19,316 bases of DNA from Pseudomonadota bacterium. GTDB lineage: Bacteria > Pseudomonadota > Gammaproteobacteria > Pseudomonadales > Oceanobacteraceae. Made by a program: the position numbers and the translations under genes. The notes beneath the pieces are model-generated. The model was not told the DNA's origin and did no database searches. It was given only the letters and a program-made list of their open reading frames with translations. Below, in pieces: positions 1 through 7,756 of this stretch. Where the stretch lies: contig JAEWQT010000092.1 in NCBI GenBank assembly GCA_023399105.1, positions 1 to 19,316 of the forward strand. The letters are read 5' to 3'. Numbering within the stretch: the first letter of the stretch is position 1; each line of letters begins with the position of its first letter.

Positions 1-47
1 GCGCTCAATATGAGGGCAATGGCAGAATTTGCAAGCCCTCCCGCCGG

Positions 48-947
48 TTACTGCGGTGCAAACACCCCGGATGATAAATACCGGTCACCGCGGTCGCAGA
101 CAATCACGACAATGGTGGCATTCTGCAGCTGTTGTGCCAGCCGCAACGCCGCCGACACCGCCCCACCGGAGGAAACACCGCAGAAAATGCCTTCTTTACG
201 CGCCAGTTCGCGCATGCAGTGCTCGGCTTCCTGCTGGGTGATGTCCAGCACGGTATCGACCCGCTCGCGCTCAAAAATGGTCGGCAGGTATTCCTGCGGC
301 CAGCGGCGGATACCCGGAATGGCCGCGCCGTCAGAGGGCTGCAGGCCAACAATCTGCACCTGCGGATTCTGTTCTTTCAGGTACTGCGACGTACCCATAA
401 TAGTGCCGGTGGTGCCCATTGAGCTGACAAAGTGAGTAACCCGGCCGCCGGTCTGGTGCCAGATTTCCGGGCCGGTGGTGGCGTAGTGCGCGGCCGGATT
501 ATCGGTATTACCAAACTGATTCAGCACTTTGCCTTCGCCGCGGGCTTCCATCGCCAGCGCCAGATCACGGGCACCTTCCATGCCATTGCTGACCAGAATC
601 AGCTCGGCGCCATAGGCTTCCATGGCCCAGCGCCGTTCCATGGTGGCGTTATCCGGCATAATCAGAATCATGCGGTAGCCTTTAATGGCGGCGGCCATGG
701 CCAGGGCGATACCGGTATTACCACTGGTGGCTTCAATCAGGGTGTCGCCGGGCTGAATATCACCACGGGCTTCGGCATTGGCAATCATCGCCAGCGCCGG
801 ACGATCTTTGACCGAGCCGGCCGGATTATTGCCTTCCAGCTTCAGCAGAATGGTATTGCTGTTGCCTTCCGGCAGCAGACGCTGCAGGCGCACCAGCGGA
901 GTGTTGCCAACGGTGTCGGCAATGGTGGGATACTGAAAGTCGGTCAC
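48..947 (-). CDS. cysM: Cysteine synthase B (O-acetylserine sulfhydrylase, CysM type)
   Basis: A 299-residue PLP enzyme that makes cysteine from O-acetylserine and sulfide; the CysM isoform is known to accept thiosulfate as well. The PLP-binding lysine is K47 in NPAGSVKDRP, the substrate loop is TSGNTG (about 74-79), and the phosphate-binding glycine loop is GTTGT (about 178-182). The C-terminal CDRGDRYLS (C284, D285) is the CysM signature; CysK has a serine-rich sequence there. The start is GTG at 947, with AGGG six bases upstream and an in-frame TAG just beyond it, so no longer form exists. Length fits the family (about 300). The gene is divergent from gacS, a neighbour it also has in pseudomonads, where rlmD and relA follow; the window ends before that could be seen. 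Confidence 0.96.
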   Translation of the reverse strand: MTDFQYPTIADTVGNTPLVRLQRLLPEGNSNTILLKLEGNNPAGSVKDRPALAMIANAEARGDIQPGDTLIEATSGNTGIALAMAAAIKGYRMILIMPDNATMERRWAMEAYGAELILVSNGMEGARDLALAMEARGEGKVLNQFGNTDNPAAHYATTGPEIWHQTGGRVTHFVSSMGTTGTIMGTSQYLKEQNPQVQIVGLQPSDGAAIPGIRRWPQEYLPTIFERERVDTVLDITQQEAEHCMRELARKEGIFCGVSSGGAVSAALRLAQQLQNATIVVIVCDRGDRYLSSGVFAPQ

Positions 948-1004
948 GGCAGGCCCTGTCTATATAACCAAAGGGCGCACAGTTTACCTGTGCACCGGGG
1001 CAGA

Positions 1005-1019
1005 AGGTAATATCCCTTC
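1005..1019 (-). repeat. 15-base repeat in cysM leader (copy 1)
   Basis: GAAGGGATATTACCT (minus strand) recurs exactly at 13720-13734, same strand, upstream of rpoE. Here the proximal edge is 57 bases from the cysM GTG; there it is 54 bases from the inner rpoE ATG. With two more bases this copy becomes the dyad GAAGG-N7-CCTTC (1003-1019). Function unknown; a shared operator or leader element is possible, chance is not excluded. Confidence 0.6.
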
Positions 1020-1027
1020 GATATTTG

Positions 1028-1036
1028 CTTATAGCA
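1028..1036 (-). promoter_or_regulatory. Candidate extended -10 promoter of cysM
   Basis: On the minus strand TGCTATAAG gives a TGn-extended -10 box matching TATAAT at five of six positions. No good -35 box lies 16 to 18 bases upstream, which is tolerated by extended -10 promoters. Predicted transcription start is near 1021, giving a leader of about 74 bases that contains the shared 15-mer at 1005-1019. This is inference from consensus only. Confidence 0.4.
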
Positions 1037-1112
1037 GACTGGCCCGGCACAACGATTGCACCCCCGCACGCCGGGCTTTATTCTGGCCGCACTTTTGCGT
1101 TGAGCTGCCGGC

Positions 1113-3920
1113 ATGAACCACTGGACCATTCAGAACCGTATCCTGTTTTTAGCTCTGCTGCCCGGCGTGCTGGTCACTCTGGTGCTGGGCATCTTTTTTA
1201 TGTCAGAGCGGGCCCAGGATTTAAACAACCTGCTGGAAGAGCGGGCACTGGCGATGGTGAAGCAGCTGGCACCAACCTCAGAATACGGTGTGATGACCGG
1301 CAGCAGCGGTATTCTGCAGAACATCGCCAATAACATGCTGGAAGAGCTGGATGTGCGGGCGGTCAGTATTTATAACCCGGACATGGTGGTGATGGCTCAC
1401 GCCGGCCCACGCATGCATACCGAACGGCTGGGGCAACAACAATTGCTGGACGGCCAGCTGCTGCTGCAGCGTACCGGGGAGTCGGTGCGGGTTCGGGCAC
1501 CGGTGTATGCCCAGAACCTGATTATTGAAGACGAGTTCAACAGCTTTGCTGTACAACCAACCGCACCCCTGCAGGTACTGGGTTGGGTCGAGCTGGAGCT
1601 GTCGCTGAACAACACCCGCCTGCAGCATTATCAACACCTGGCCTCTTCACTGACGGTGATTGTACTGGCGCTGCTGATCTGCAGCTTTATTGCCCTGCGT
1701 TTCAGCCGTCAGGTGTCACAACCCATGCAGCACATTGCCCGGGCCATGAAAGATCTGGAAAACGGCAAGCTGGACACCCGGGTGCATGTTCAGGGCGGAG
1801 CCGAATTTGTGCAGCTGGCGTCGGGCATTAATGCCATGGCCAGCGCCCTGCAACGGGCCAACACTGAGCATCAGCACAACCTGGAACAAACCACCCGCGA
1901 CTTGCAGGAAACCCTCGACGAGCTGGAAATCCGCAACCGCGAACTGGCCATCGGCCGTAAAGAAGCGCTGGAAGCCAGCCGCATGAAGTCGGAATTCCTG
2001 GCCAACGTCAGCCATGAAATCCGCACCCCGCTGAACGGCATTATCGGTTTCAGCGAGCTGCTGGCCCGTACCCAGGTAAACGACCGCCAGGCCGACTACC
2101 TCACCACCATTCACAACTCGTCAATCGATTTGCTGAAAATCATCAACGACATTCTGGATTTGTCGAAAATCGACGCCGGTAAGCTGATTATTGAACACAC
2201 CGATATCAACCTGCGCGATGTGCTGGAAGACGTGCTGACGGTACTGGCGCCAGAAGCCGGCAACAAAGGCCTAGAGCTGAATTACCTGATTTATTCCGAT
2301 GTGCCACTGCACATTCAGAGCGACCCGCTGCGGCTGAAACAGGTGCTCACCAACCTGATTAACAACGCCATTAAATTTACCGAGCGTGGCTCGGTGAACG
2401 TGCGGGTGTCGGTGATCAGTCAGAATAACAACCGTGCCGGTATCCGCTTTGAAATTCAGGACACCGGCATCGGCATGAGTGACGCTCAGCTGAGCAAAAT
2501 TTTTACCGCCTTTACCCAGGCCGATGCCAGCACCGCGCGCAAGTTCGGTGGCACCGGGCTGGGCCTGATTATTTCGCGCGCGCTGATCGAAGCCATGCAC
2601 GGTGATATTCAGGTCAGCAGCCTGCCCGGCCGTGGTTCCACCTTCAGTTTCCATATTGAAACCGGCCTGCAGCCCAATCCGCAGGATGATTTGCCGCCGC
2701 TGCCGGGCTTCCGCCTGGCCGTACTGGAACCGGCACTGATGAACCGGATGAACATCGCCAGCCTGCTCCAGCAATGGCAGATTGAACACACCGATTACGA
2801 ACAGCTGTCGCAGCTGCAAGAAGCGCTGGATGAAACCAGCGTGCCACCCTGGCAGGCGCTGATCATCAGCATCGGCCGCCACCTGCCGGATTCAGAGGCA
2901 TTACGCAACCTGTTGCAGCAGGCCCGTCAGCAACAGCTGCCGGTCATCGCCCTGACTGAGCACGGCCATGCTGACAGCGCCGACATGCTGCTGCAGACCG
3001 GGGTCAGTTTCAGTCTCAGCCAGCCCTGTACCCGCCGTCATTTGTACCGGGTGTTACGCCAGGCACTGCAACTGCCGCCACAACCCGGGCAGGACCAGGA
3101 TGCCGCGCGCAATAACAGCCCCAAAGCCGCGCCGGTGATTCTGGCGGTGGACGATAATGCCGCTAACCTGAAACTGGTGGTCACCCTGCTGCAGGAATTG
3201 CAGCTGCCGGTGTTGTCCGCCACGTCAGGGCGTGAAGCCATTGATGTGGTGCGCCAACAGAACGTCGACATGATTCTGATGGACATTCAGATGCCGGAAA
3301 TGAACGGCCTGGAAACCACCGGCGATATCCGCGCGCTGGCGGAACGCGGCAATATGCCCATTGTTGCCCTCACCGCCCACGCCATGGCCGATGAAAAAGA
3401 AGCGTTGCTGAAAGCCGGGATGAACGACTACCAGACCAAACCGATTTCACAGGAACAACTGGTCAACTGCATTGAACGCTGGACCGGTTTCCGCTGTGCC
3501 ATTCAGCCAGTGGCACCAGCCGTTGCACCGGCCCCCGCCCCGTTGTGTCACTGGGTGTTTGATACCGCCATCGCGCTGCGCCATGCCAATAACAAAGCCG
3601 ATCTGGCCATTGATATGTTCCGCATGCTGCTGGATTCCCTGGTGGTGGATATGCCAGCCATTATGGATGCCTGGGAAGAGGAAGATATGGAACAGTTGCT
3701 GGAACGGGTACACCGGGTACACGGCGCCACCCGCTATTGTGGTGTGCCCTGCCTGCGCAACACGCTGGAGAAACTGGAAACGGCTCTGAAAGCTGGCCAG
3801 AGCACTCAGTTGCCGGATCTGATGCGACAACTGGTGGAAGACAGCGCCAATTTGCAGCACTGGGCGCACAGCAATGACTGGGAAACCTTATTACTGGAAG
3901 GTATCAGCGTTAACGACTGA
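1113..3920 (+). CDS. gacS: Tripartite hybrid sensor histidine kinase, GacS/BarA family
   Basis: A 935-residue inner-membrane kinase expected to phosphorylate a GacA/UvrY response regulator and so drive small-RNA control of CsrA/RsmA. Order of parts: TM1 (about 9-30), periplasmic domain, TM2 (about 175-196), HAMP (about 196-250), coiled coil, HisKA with phospho-acceptor H301 in NVSHEIRTPLNG, HATPase_c with N-box NLINNAIKF (from N414) and G2 box GGTGLGL (479-485), a receiver-like domain without acceptor Asp (about 530-655), a true receiver (D680, D681, acceptor D724 in LMDIQMPEMNG, K776), and a C-terminal HPt with H867 in HRVHGATRYCG. The HPt sequence closely matches GacS as I recall it. Start ATG 1113 sits directly before TM1; no strong ribosome binding site precedes it. 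The 3' end overlaps convergent acpS by 11 bases. Its partner regulator is not in the window. Confidence 0.95.
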   Translation: MNHWTIQNRILFLALLPGVLVTLVLGIFFMSERAQDLNNLLEERALAMVKQLAPTSEYGVMTGSSGILQNIANNMLEELDVRAVSIYNPDMVVMAHAGPRMHTERLGQQQLLDGQLLLQRTGESVRVRAPVYAQNLIIEDEFNSFAVQPTAPLQVLGWVELELSLNNTRLQHYQHLASSLTVIVLALLICSFIALRFSRQVSQPMQHIARAMKDLENGKLDTRVHVQGGAEFVQLASGINAMASALQRANTEHQHNLEQTTRDLQETLDELEIRNRELAIGRKEALEASRMKSEFLANVSHEIRTPLNGIIGFSELLARTQVNDRQADYLTTIHNSSIDLLKIINDILDLSKIDAGKLIIEHTDINLRDVLEDVLTVLAPEAGNKGLELNYLIYSDVPLHIQSDPLRLKQVLTNLINNAIKFTERGSVNVRVSVISQNNNRAGIRFEIQDTGIGMSDAQLSKIFTAFTQADASTARKFGGTGLGLIISRALIEAMHGDIQVSSLPGRGSTFSFHIETGLQPNPQDDLPPLPGFRLAVLEPALMNRMNIASLLQQWQIEHTDYEQLSQLQEALDETSVPPWQALIISIGRHLPDSEALRNLLQQARQQQLPVIALTEHGHADSADMLLQTGVSFSLSQPCTRRHLYRVLRQALQLPPQPGQDQDAARNNSPKAAPVILAVDDNAANLKLVVTLLQELQLPVLSATSGREAIDVVRQQNVDMILMDIQMPEMNGLETTGDIRALAERGNMPIVALTAHAMADEKEALLKAGMNDYQTKPISQEQLVNCIERWTGFRCAIQPVAPAVAPAPAPLCHWVFDTAIALRHANNKADLAIDMFRMLLDSLVVDMPAIMDAWEEEDMEQLLERVHRVHGATRYCGVPCLRNTLEKLETALKAGQSTQLPDLMRQLVEDSANLQHWAHSNDWETLLLEGISVND

Positions 3921-4335
3921 GCAGCGCAAAGGCCAGAATCAAGGCGCCTTCATCTGACAAACTGACCAGCGCCTGTTGCGCCCCCAGCTGCTGCAGACGC
4001 TGTAACGCCACGCCGTACAGCTGCACCTGCGGCGCCCCGGCGCCATCGCGCAATATCTCCAGCTGCTGAAAACCAACCCCCTGGGCAATGCCGGTGCCCA
4101 GCGCTTTAGCCAGGGCTTCTTTGGCGGCAAACTGCTTGGCCAGAAAGTTCAGCGGCTGCGCCCGCTGGCAGTACAGCTGCTGTTCCGCCGGCGTCAGAAT
4201 CCGTTGCACAAAGCGCTGCCCATGCCGCGCCACGGCCTGCTCAATGCGCCCGACATCAAGCAGATCCGTACCGACCGCGACCACTCCGGCAACGCGACCA
4301 GACAGATTGTGCAAGGTGGGAGGCGTCAGGTTCAT
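3910..4335 (-). CDS. acpS: Holo-[acyl-carrier-protein] synthase
   Basis: Transfers 4'-phosphopantetheine from CoA to the acyl carrier protein, activating it for fatty acid synthesis. The 141-residue protein carries both AcpS signatures: VGTDLLDVGRIE with metal ligand D24, and FAAKEALAKALG with E73. The core matches a family length of about 126 residues, so about 15 N-terminal residues are extra. The start is uncertain: TTG at 4338 and ATG at 4335 are adjacent, and I chose ATG; a GTG at 4284 would remove the extension. No clear ribosome binding site is present; initiation is probably coupled to pdxJ, whose stop lies 16 bases upstream. It is the last gene of the lepA-acpS run, and its stop lies inside the gacS 3' end. 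Confidence 0.95.
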   Translation of the reverse strand: MNLTPPTLHNLSGRVAGVVAVGTDLLDVGRIEQAVARHGQRFVQRILTPAEQQLYCQRAQPLNFLAKQFAAKEALAKALGTGIAQGVGFQQLEILRDGAGAPQVQLYGVALQRLQQLGAQQALVSLSDEGALILAFALLSR

Positions 4336-4351
4336 CAACCGCGTAACCGCT

Positions 4352-5098
4352 TCAGGCGCGGCGGGTCGCGGCGGCCAACAAGGCGCGCATTTCCCGCACC
4401 GCTTCTTTCAGCCCGACAAACACTGCCCGCGCCACAATGGCATGGCCGATGTTCAGTTCGTTCATGCACGGAATGGCCGCAATGGGTTCTACGTTGTGGT
4501 AGTGCAGGCCGTGGCCGGCATTCACAATTAAGCCGCGCTCATGAGCGTACGCAGCTGCCTGCTGGATGCGCTGCAATTCGGCCAGTTGTTCGGCTTCGGT
4601 GGTGGCATCGGCGTAGCGACCAGTGTGCAGTTCAATCACCGGCGCGCCGGTGCGGACAGTGGCGTCAATCTGGGCAAAATCCGGGTCAATAAAAAGTGAC
4701 ACTTCGCTGCCAATGGCCTGCAGCCGCTGCACCGCGGCACGGATATGGGCTTCCTGACCCACCACGTCCAGACCGCCTTCGGTGGTGAGCTCTTCACGTT
4801 TTTCGGGCACCAGACAGCTGGCCGCCGGGCGCACTTCTTCGGCCAGCGTCAGCATGGCGTCGGTGACGGCCATTTCCAGATTCATCTTGGTGGACAGGGT
4901 TTTGGCCAGCACCAGCACATCGCGGGTCTGGATATGACGGCGATCTTCGCGCGGATGCACGGTAATACCGTCAGCCCCGGCTTCTTCCGCCAGAAACGCT
5001 GCCTGTACCGGATCCGGATAAATGGTGCCCCGGGCCTGACGCAGGGTGGCCACATGATCAATATTCACACCCAATAACACACGTTGCGGATTTTTCAC
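4352..5098 (-). CDS. pdxJ: Pyridoxine 5'-phosphate synthase
   Basis: Condenses 1-deoxyxylulose 5-phosphate with 3-amino-2-oxopropyl phosphate to pyridoxine 5'-phosphate, the last ring-forming step of vitamin B6 synthesis. At 248 residues it matches the roughly 243-residue family. Visible signatures are [16 protein letters not shown] (9-24), the TIM-barrel active-site stretch [14 protein letters not shown] (43-56, with H48 and R50), and the late phosphate loop [10 protein letters not shown]. The reading frame is open to 5236, but the start is GTG 5098: AGGGAGA lies about eight bases upstream, and the conserved family N-terminus begins here, whereas the upstream extension overlaps recO. It sits between recO (35-base gap) and acpS, as in Escherichia coli. 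Confidence 0.96.
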   Translation of the reverse strand: MKNPQRVLLGVNIDHVATLRQARGTIYPDPVQAAFLAEEAGADGITVHPREDRRHIQTRDVLVLAKTLSTKMNLEMAVTDAMLTLAEEVRPAASCLVPEKREELTTEGGLDVVGQEAHIRAAVQRLQAIGSEVSLFIDPDFAQIDATVRTGAPVIELHTGRYADATTEAEQLAELQRIQQAAAYAHERGLIVNAGHGLHYHNVEPIAAIPCMNELNIGHAIVARAVFVGLKEAVREMRALLAAATRRA

Positions 5099-5133
5099 GG
5101 AAGTCTCCCTGTCGCGGTCATTACCGCCGTTGG

Positions 5134-5784
5134 TTAGCCAGCCCCACGGGCCGGCAATAATAATTCGCGGCTCAGCAGTGGCTGCTGCAGCAGATGATCG
5201 AGCGCCTGCCGCAACACCATCCGTGCCATGCGCCATACCGGCAGCTCACGGCTGCCGGCCGCAAAAGCCAGTACATCAGCACCCGCCAGCCCGGTGGCCG
5301 CCGGGATAAAACCCTGGCCGGGAATAAACTGATAGCAGAACTGCGCTTGTATCGGCTGCCCCAAGGCGTCCTGTTGCCAGGAAAAACCATACCCCAGCTG
5401 CGCCAACAGCTGTACTTCAAACAGCCGTAACCAGGGGTCCGCGACCGGGCTGCTGTGCAGGCCATTCAGCGCCGCCTCATAGGCATCAAATAAGGCCGGC
5501 AGGGCCTCGTAGCGGGGTAATAATTTCACCAGCAGTTCATTCAGATAGAAACCGCAAAACAAGGCGGTGTCCTGCAGGGGCCAGCATTGTTGCTGCTGCC
5601 AGCCTTTCAGCGCTGGCCAGTCCTGTGCCGGCTGCCAGTCGCCCTGATACAGAGTGAATAAATCCGGGGCGCGGCGCGGCCGGTTCAGCACCAGGCTTAA
5701 GCGGCCACGCTGGCGGCTGAACACATCCAGCAGCCAATCCTGCTCGCGCAGCGGCTGGCGCTGCAGAATGATCAGCGCCTGCAT
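5134..5784 (-). CDS. recO: DNA repair protein RecO
   Basis: RecO works with RecR to load RecA on SSB-coated single-stranded DNA in the RecF pathway. The 216-residue protein begins with the RecO OB-fold pattern ([20 protein letters not shown], then [16 protein letters not shown]), followed by a helical C-terminal half. It is slightly short compared with the usual 230 to 245 residues, and it lacks an obvious zinc-finger cysteine set, as many gammaproteobacterial RecO proteins do. Start ATG 5784 lies three bases after the era stop, so translation is probably coupled. Identity rests as much on position (era-recO-pdxJ) as on sequence, since RecO is poorly conserved. Confidence 0.93.
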   Translation of the reverse strand: MQALIILQRQPLREQDWLLDVFSRQRGRLSLVLNRPRRAPDLFTLYQGDWQPAQDWPALKGWQQQQCWPLQDTALFCGFYLNELLVKLLPRYEALPALFDAYEAALNGLHSSPVADPWLRLFEVQLLAQLGYGFSWQQDALGQPIQAQFCYQFIPGQGFIPAATGLAGADVLAFAAGSRELPVWRMARMVLRQALDHLLQQPLLSRELLLPARGAG

Positions 5785-5787
5785 GGC

Positions 5788-6684
5788 TCAGCCGATACGG
5801 TCGTCGTAACCCAGACTGCGCAGGGCGCGTTCGTCATCCGACCAGCCGGCTTTTACCTTCACCCACAGTTTCAGCATCACTTTGCAGTCGAACATTTCTT
5901 CCATGTCTTTGCGCGCATCCTGACCAATCTGCTTGATGCGGGAGCCACCATCGCCAATCACAATGGCTTTCTGGGTTGCCCGCTCAACCAGAATCAGGGC
6001 GCTGATATCAATTAACGTGCCGTTATGCACAAACTCTTCAATTTCCACCGTCATGGCGTAGGGCAGCTCATCACCCAGCTGACGCATGATTTTCTCACGT
6101 ACCAGCTCGGCCGCCAGGAAGCGCGAGCTGCGGTCGGTGATCTGATCTTCCGGGAAAAAGTGCTGACTTTCCGGCAGGTAGCTGCTGATCAGATGCTCAA
6201 GGCGGTCGACGTTGTGACCGGTTTTGGCACTGACCGGAATAATCTGCTCAAAATTGTGTTTCTGGCTGACTTCCTGCAACCACGGCAGCAGCTCGTCTTT
6301 TTCTTTGACGAAATCGACCTTATTCACCACCAGCACCACCGGTGCACGCTGGTTCTGGATGGTTTTCAGCACCATCTCGTCTTCATCGGTCCAGCGCATG
6401 CGGTCGATCAGCATCAGAATTAAATCGACGTCTTTGACTGCCGTGGTGGCCGCTTTATTCATATAGCGGTTAATGGCTTTGTCCTGCAGTTTGTGAATAC
6501 CCGGAGTATCCACATAAATCACCTGCTGATCGTCTTCGGTTTTAATACCCAGAATCTGATGGCGTGTGGTTTGCGGCTTGCGCGAGGTGATGGATAACTT
6601 CTGGCCGAGAATACGGTTCAGCAAGGTGGATTTACCGACATTGGGACGACCAACAATGGCCACATAACCGGTACGCTGCGTCAT
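5788..6684 (-). CDS. era: Ribosome-assembly GTPase Era
   Basis: Era binds the 3' end of 16S rRNA and acts as a checkpoint in 30S subunit maturation. The 298-residue protein shows G1 GRPNVGKST (12-20), the switch region [15 protein letters not shown]3 DTPG, G4 NKVD, G5 SAKTG, and a C-terminal KH domain with [13 protein letters not shown] and a late [10 protein letters not shown] stretch. Length and motifs are complete. Its ATG overlaps the rnc stop as ATGA (6681-6684), so it is translationally coupled to RNase III. The two are functionally linked in rRNA maturation. Confidence 0.98.
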   Translation of the reverse strand: MTQRTGYVAIVGRPNVGKSTLLNRILGQKLSITSRKPQTTRHQILGIKTEDDQQVIYVDTPGIHKLQDKAINRYMNKAATTAVKDVDLILMLIDRMRWTDEDEMVLKTIQNQRAPVVLVVNKVDFVKEKDELLPWLQEVSQKHNFEQIIPVSAKTGHNVDRLEHLISSYLPESQHFFPEDQITDRSSRFLAAELVREKIMRQLGDELPYAMTVEIEEFVHNGTLIDISALILVERATQKAIVIGDGGSRIKQIGQDARKDMEEMFDCKVMLKLWVKVKAGWSDDERALRSLGYDDRIG

Positions 6685-7388
6685 ACTGTTTCCTTGCCGT
6701 CAGACGGGCTTTGATCAATGCCAAGTAATACCAGCATCTGCTGGGCGGCCTGCTGTTCGGCGGCACGACGGCTGTTGCCGCGGGCCACTACGGGCTGCGG
6801 ATATTCGGGCACCCGGCACTCCACGGTGAAAATCTGTTCGTTGGTCGGGCCTTCGACGTTCAGCACATCATAAGCCGGCAACCGGGATTTATTGCCCTGC
6901 TGAAATTCCTGCAGGCGGGTCTTCGGATCTTTGATCGGATCTTCCAGGCTCAGCAGATCCAGCCGCGGACCAAACCAGCTTAAAATGCGGCCACGCACTT
7001 CTTCTAATCCGGCTTCCAGATACAAAGCGCCAATCAGCGCCTCAACGGTGTCGGCCAGAATGGAGTCGCGACGATGGCCACCACTTTTCAACTCACCGGA
7101 ACCGAGCAGCAGAAAATCGCCCAGATCCAGCTCACGGGCGATTTCTGCCAGCGTTTCCCCTTTCACAATTTTGGCACGCAGGCGGCTGAGTTTGCCTTCT
7201 TTGGCCTGACCAAAACGCCGGTACAGTTCTTCAGCGACGACAAAATTAAGAATCGAGTCGCCGAGAAACTCCAGCCGTTCGTTATTGGTGCCGCCCTTAC
7301 TGCGGTGGGTTAACGCCAGCAGCACCAGGTTTTCATCACGGAAACGGTAACCCAGACGCTGAGATAGTTTAATTAAGGGATTATTCAC
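6681..7388 (-). CDS. rnc: Ribonuclease III
   Basis: Double-strand-specific endonuclease that processes rRNA precursors and structured mRNAs. The 235-residue protein carries the RNase III signature [11 protein letters not shown] with E37, E40 and D44, and the second metal-site motif [16 protein letters not shown] with D113 and E116, corresponding to the catalytic residues of the E. coli enzyme. A double-stranded RNA-binding domain occupies about 155-225 and ends with [14 protein letters not shown]. The start is GTG 7388, overlapping the stop of the DUF4845 gene as GTGA. Many RNase III genes are autoregulated by cleavage of their own leader; here the leader is coding sequence of the upstream gene, so such control is not evident. 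Confidence 0.98.
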   Translation of the reverse strand: MNNPLIKLSQRLGYRFRDENLVLLALTHRSKGGTNNERLEFLGDSILNFVVAEELYRRFGQAKEGKLSRLRAKIVKGETLAEIARELDLGDFLLLGSGELKSGGHRRDSILADTVEALIGALYLEAGLEEVRGRILSWFGPRLDLLSLEDPIKDPKTRLQEFQQGNKSRLPAYDVLNVEGPTNEQIFTVECRVPEYPQPVVARGNSRRAAEQQAAQQMLVLLGIDQSPSDGKETV

Positions 7389-7756
7389 TGGCGAAATTCT
7401 TGGCTTTGATTAAACGTCACCACCAGATCGACATTGCCCAGCCAGGTGCGGCGCATTTCATACTGCCAGTCCATCTGCACACCGTTCTGTGCCGGACGAA
7501 AAGTCAGACCACTCATATCCACATCAATATTATTGCTGTCCAGACGTTCCTGAATAATGCGTTTCAGCTGCGCCGGTCGCACTTCGCTGCGCTCGTCCGG
7601 ATTGCTGTGCATTTTTTCCAGTACCGTACCGATCATCTTGTGATCCCAGTACATGGAAAACAATCCGAACGCGGCTTTCAGCAATAATGCCACGCCCACC
7701 AGTATGATCAGCACCGATATCATCGACATTCCGCGTTGTTGCTGCATATCAGTCAT
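7385..7756 (-). CDS. DUF4845 family small membrane protein
   Basis: A 123-residue protein of unknown function, recognised from its position before rnc and its layout: short polar start, one hydrophobic segment (about 12-34) and a soluble C-terminal domain. I know a DUF4845 protein at the same place in Pseudomonas, between lepB and rnc. The N-terminus, [18 protein letters not shown], resembles a type IV prepilin leader and helix (glycine then hydrophobic stretch) but lacks the glutamate at position 5 of pilins. The ATG at 7756 lies inside the lepA end, overlapping its stop by eight bases; M4 or M10 are alternative starts. Tight coupling suggests co-expression with lepA and rnc. No enzymatic motif is visible. 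Confidence 0.85.
   Translation of the reverse strand: MTDMQQQRGMSMISVLIILVGVALLLKAAFGLFSMYWDHKMIGTVLEKMHSNPDERSEVRPAQLKRIIQERLDSNNIDVDMSGLTFRPAQNGVQMDWQYEMRRTWLGNVDLVVTFNQSQEFRQ

Noticed and set aside
12..40. Inverted repeat GAGGGC / GCCCTC eight bases after the cysM stop, considered as a terminator
   Set aside because: Six-base stem with a 17-base loop and no T-run after it on the minus strand; too weak to call, and the window edge hides what follows.
432..1010. 192-codon open frame antisense to cysM, running into its leader
   Set aside because: Low-complexity Gly/His/Gln composition and mirror of conserved cysM codons.
826..1129. Overlapping minus-strand frames across the cysM leader, considered as leader peptides
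   Set aside because: They run into cysM out of frame without ribosome binding sites and show no attenuator-like runs of cysteine codons.
2271..2882. 203-codon open frame antisense to gacS
   Set aside because: Opposite the ATPase domain, low-complexity product, no independent signal.
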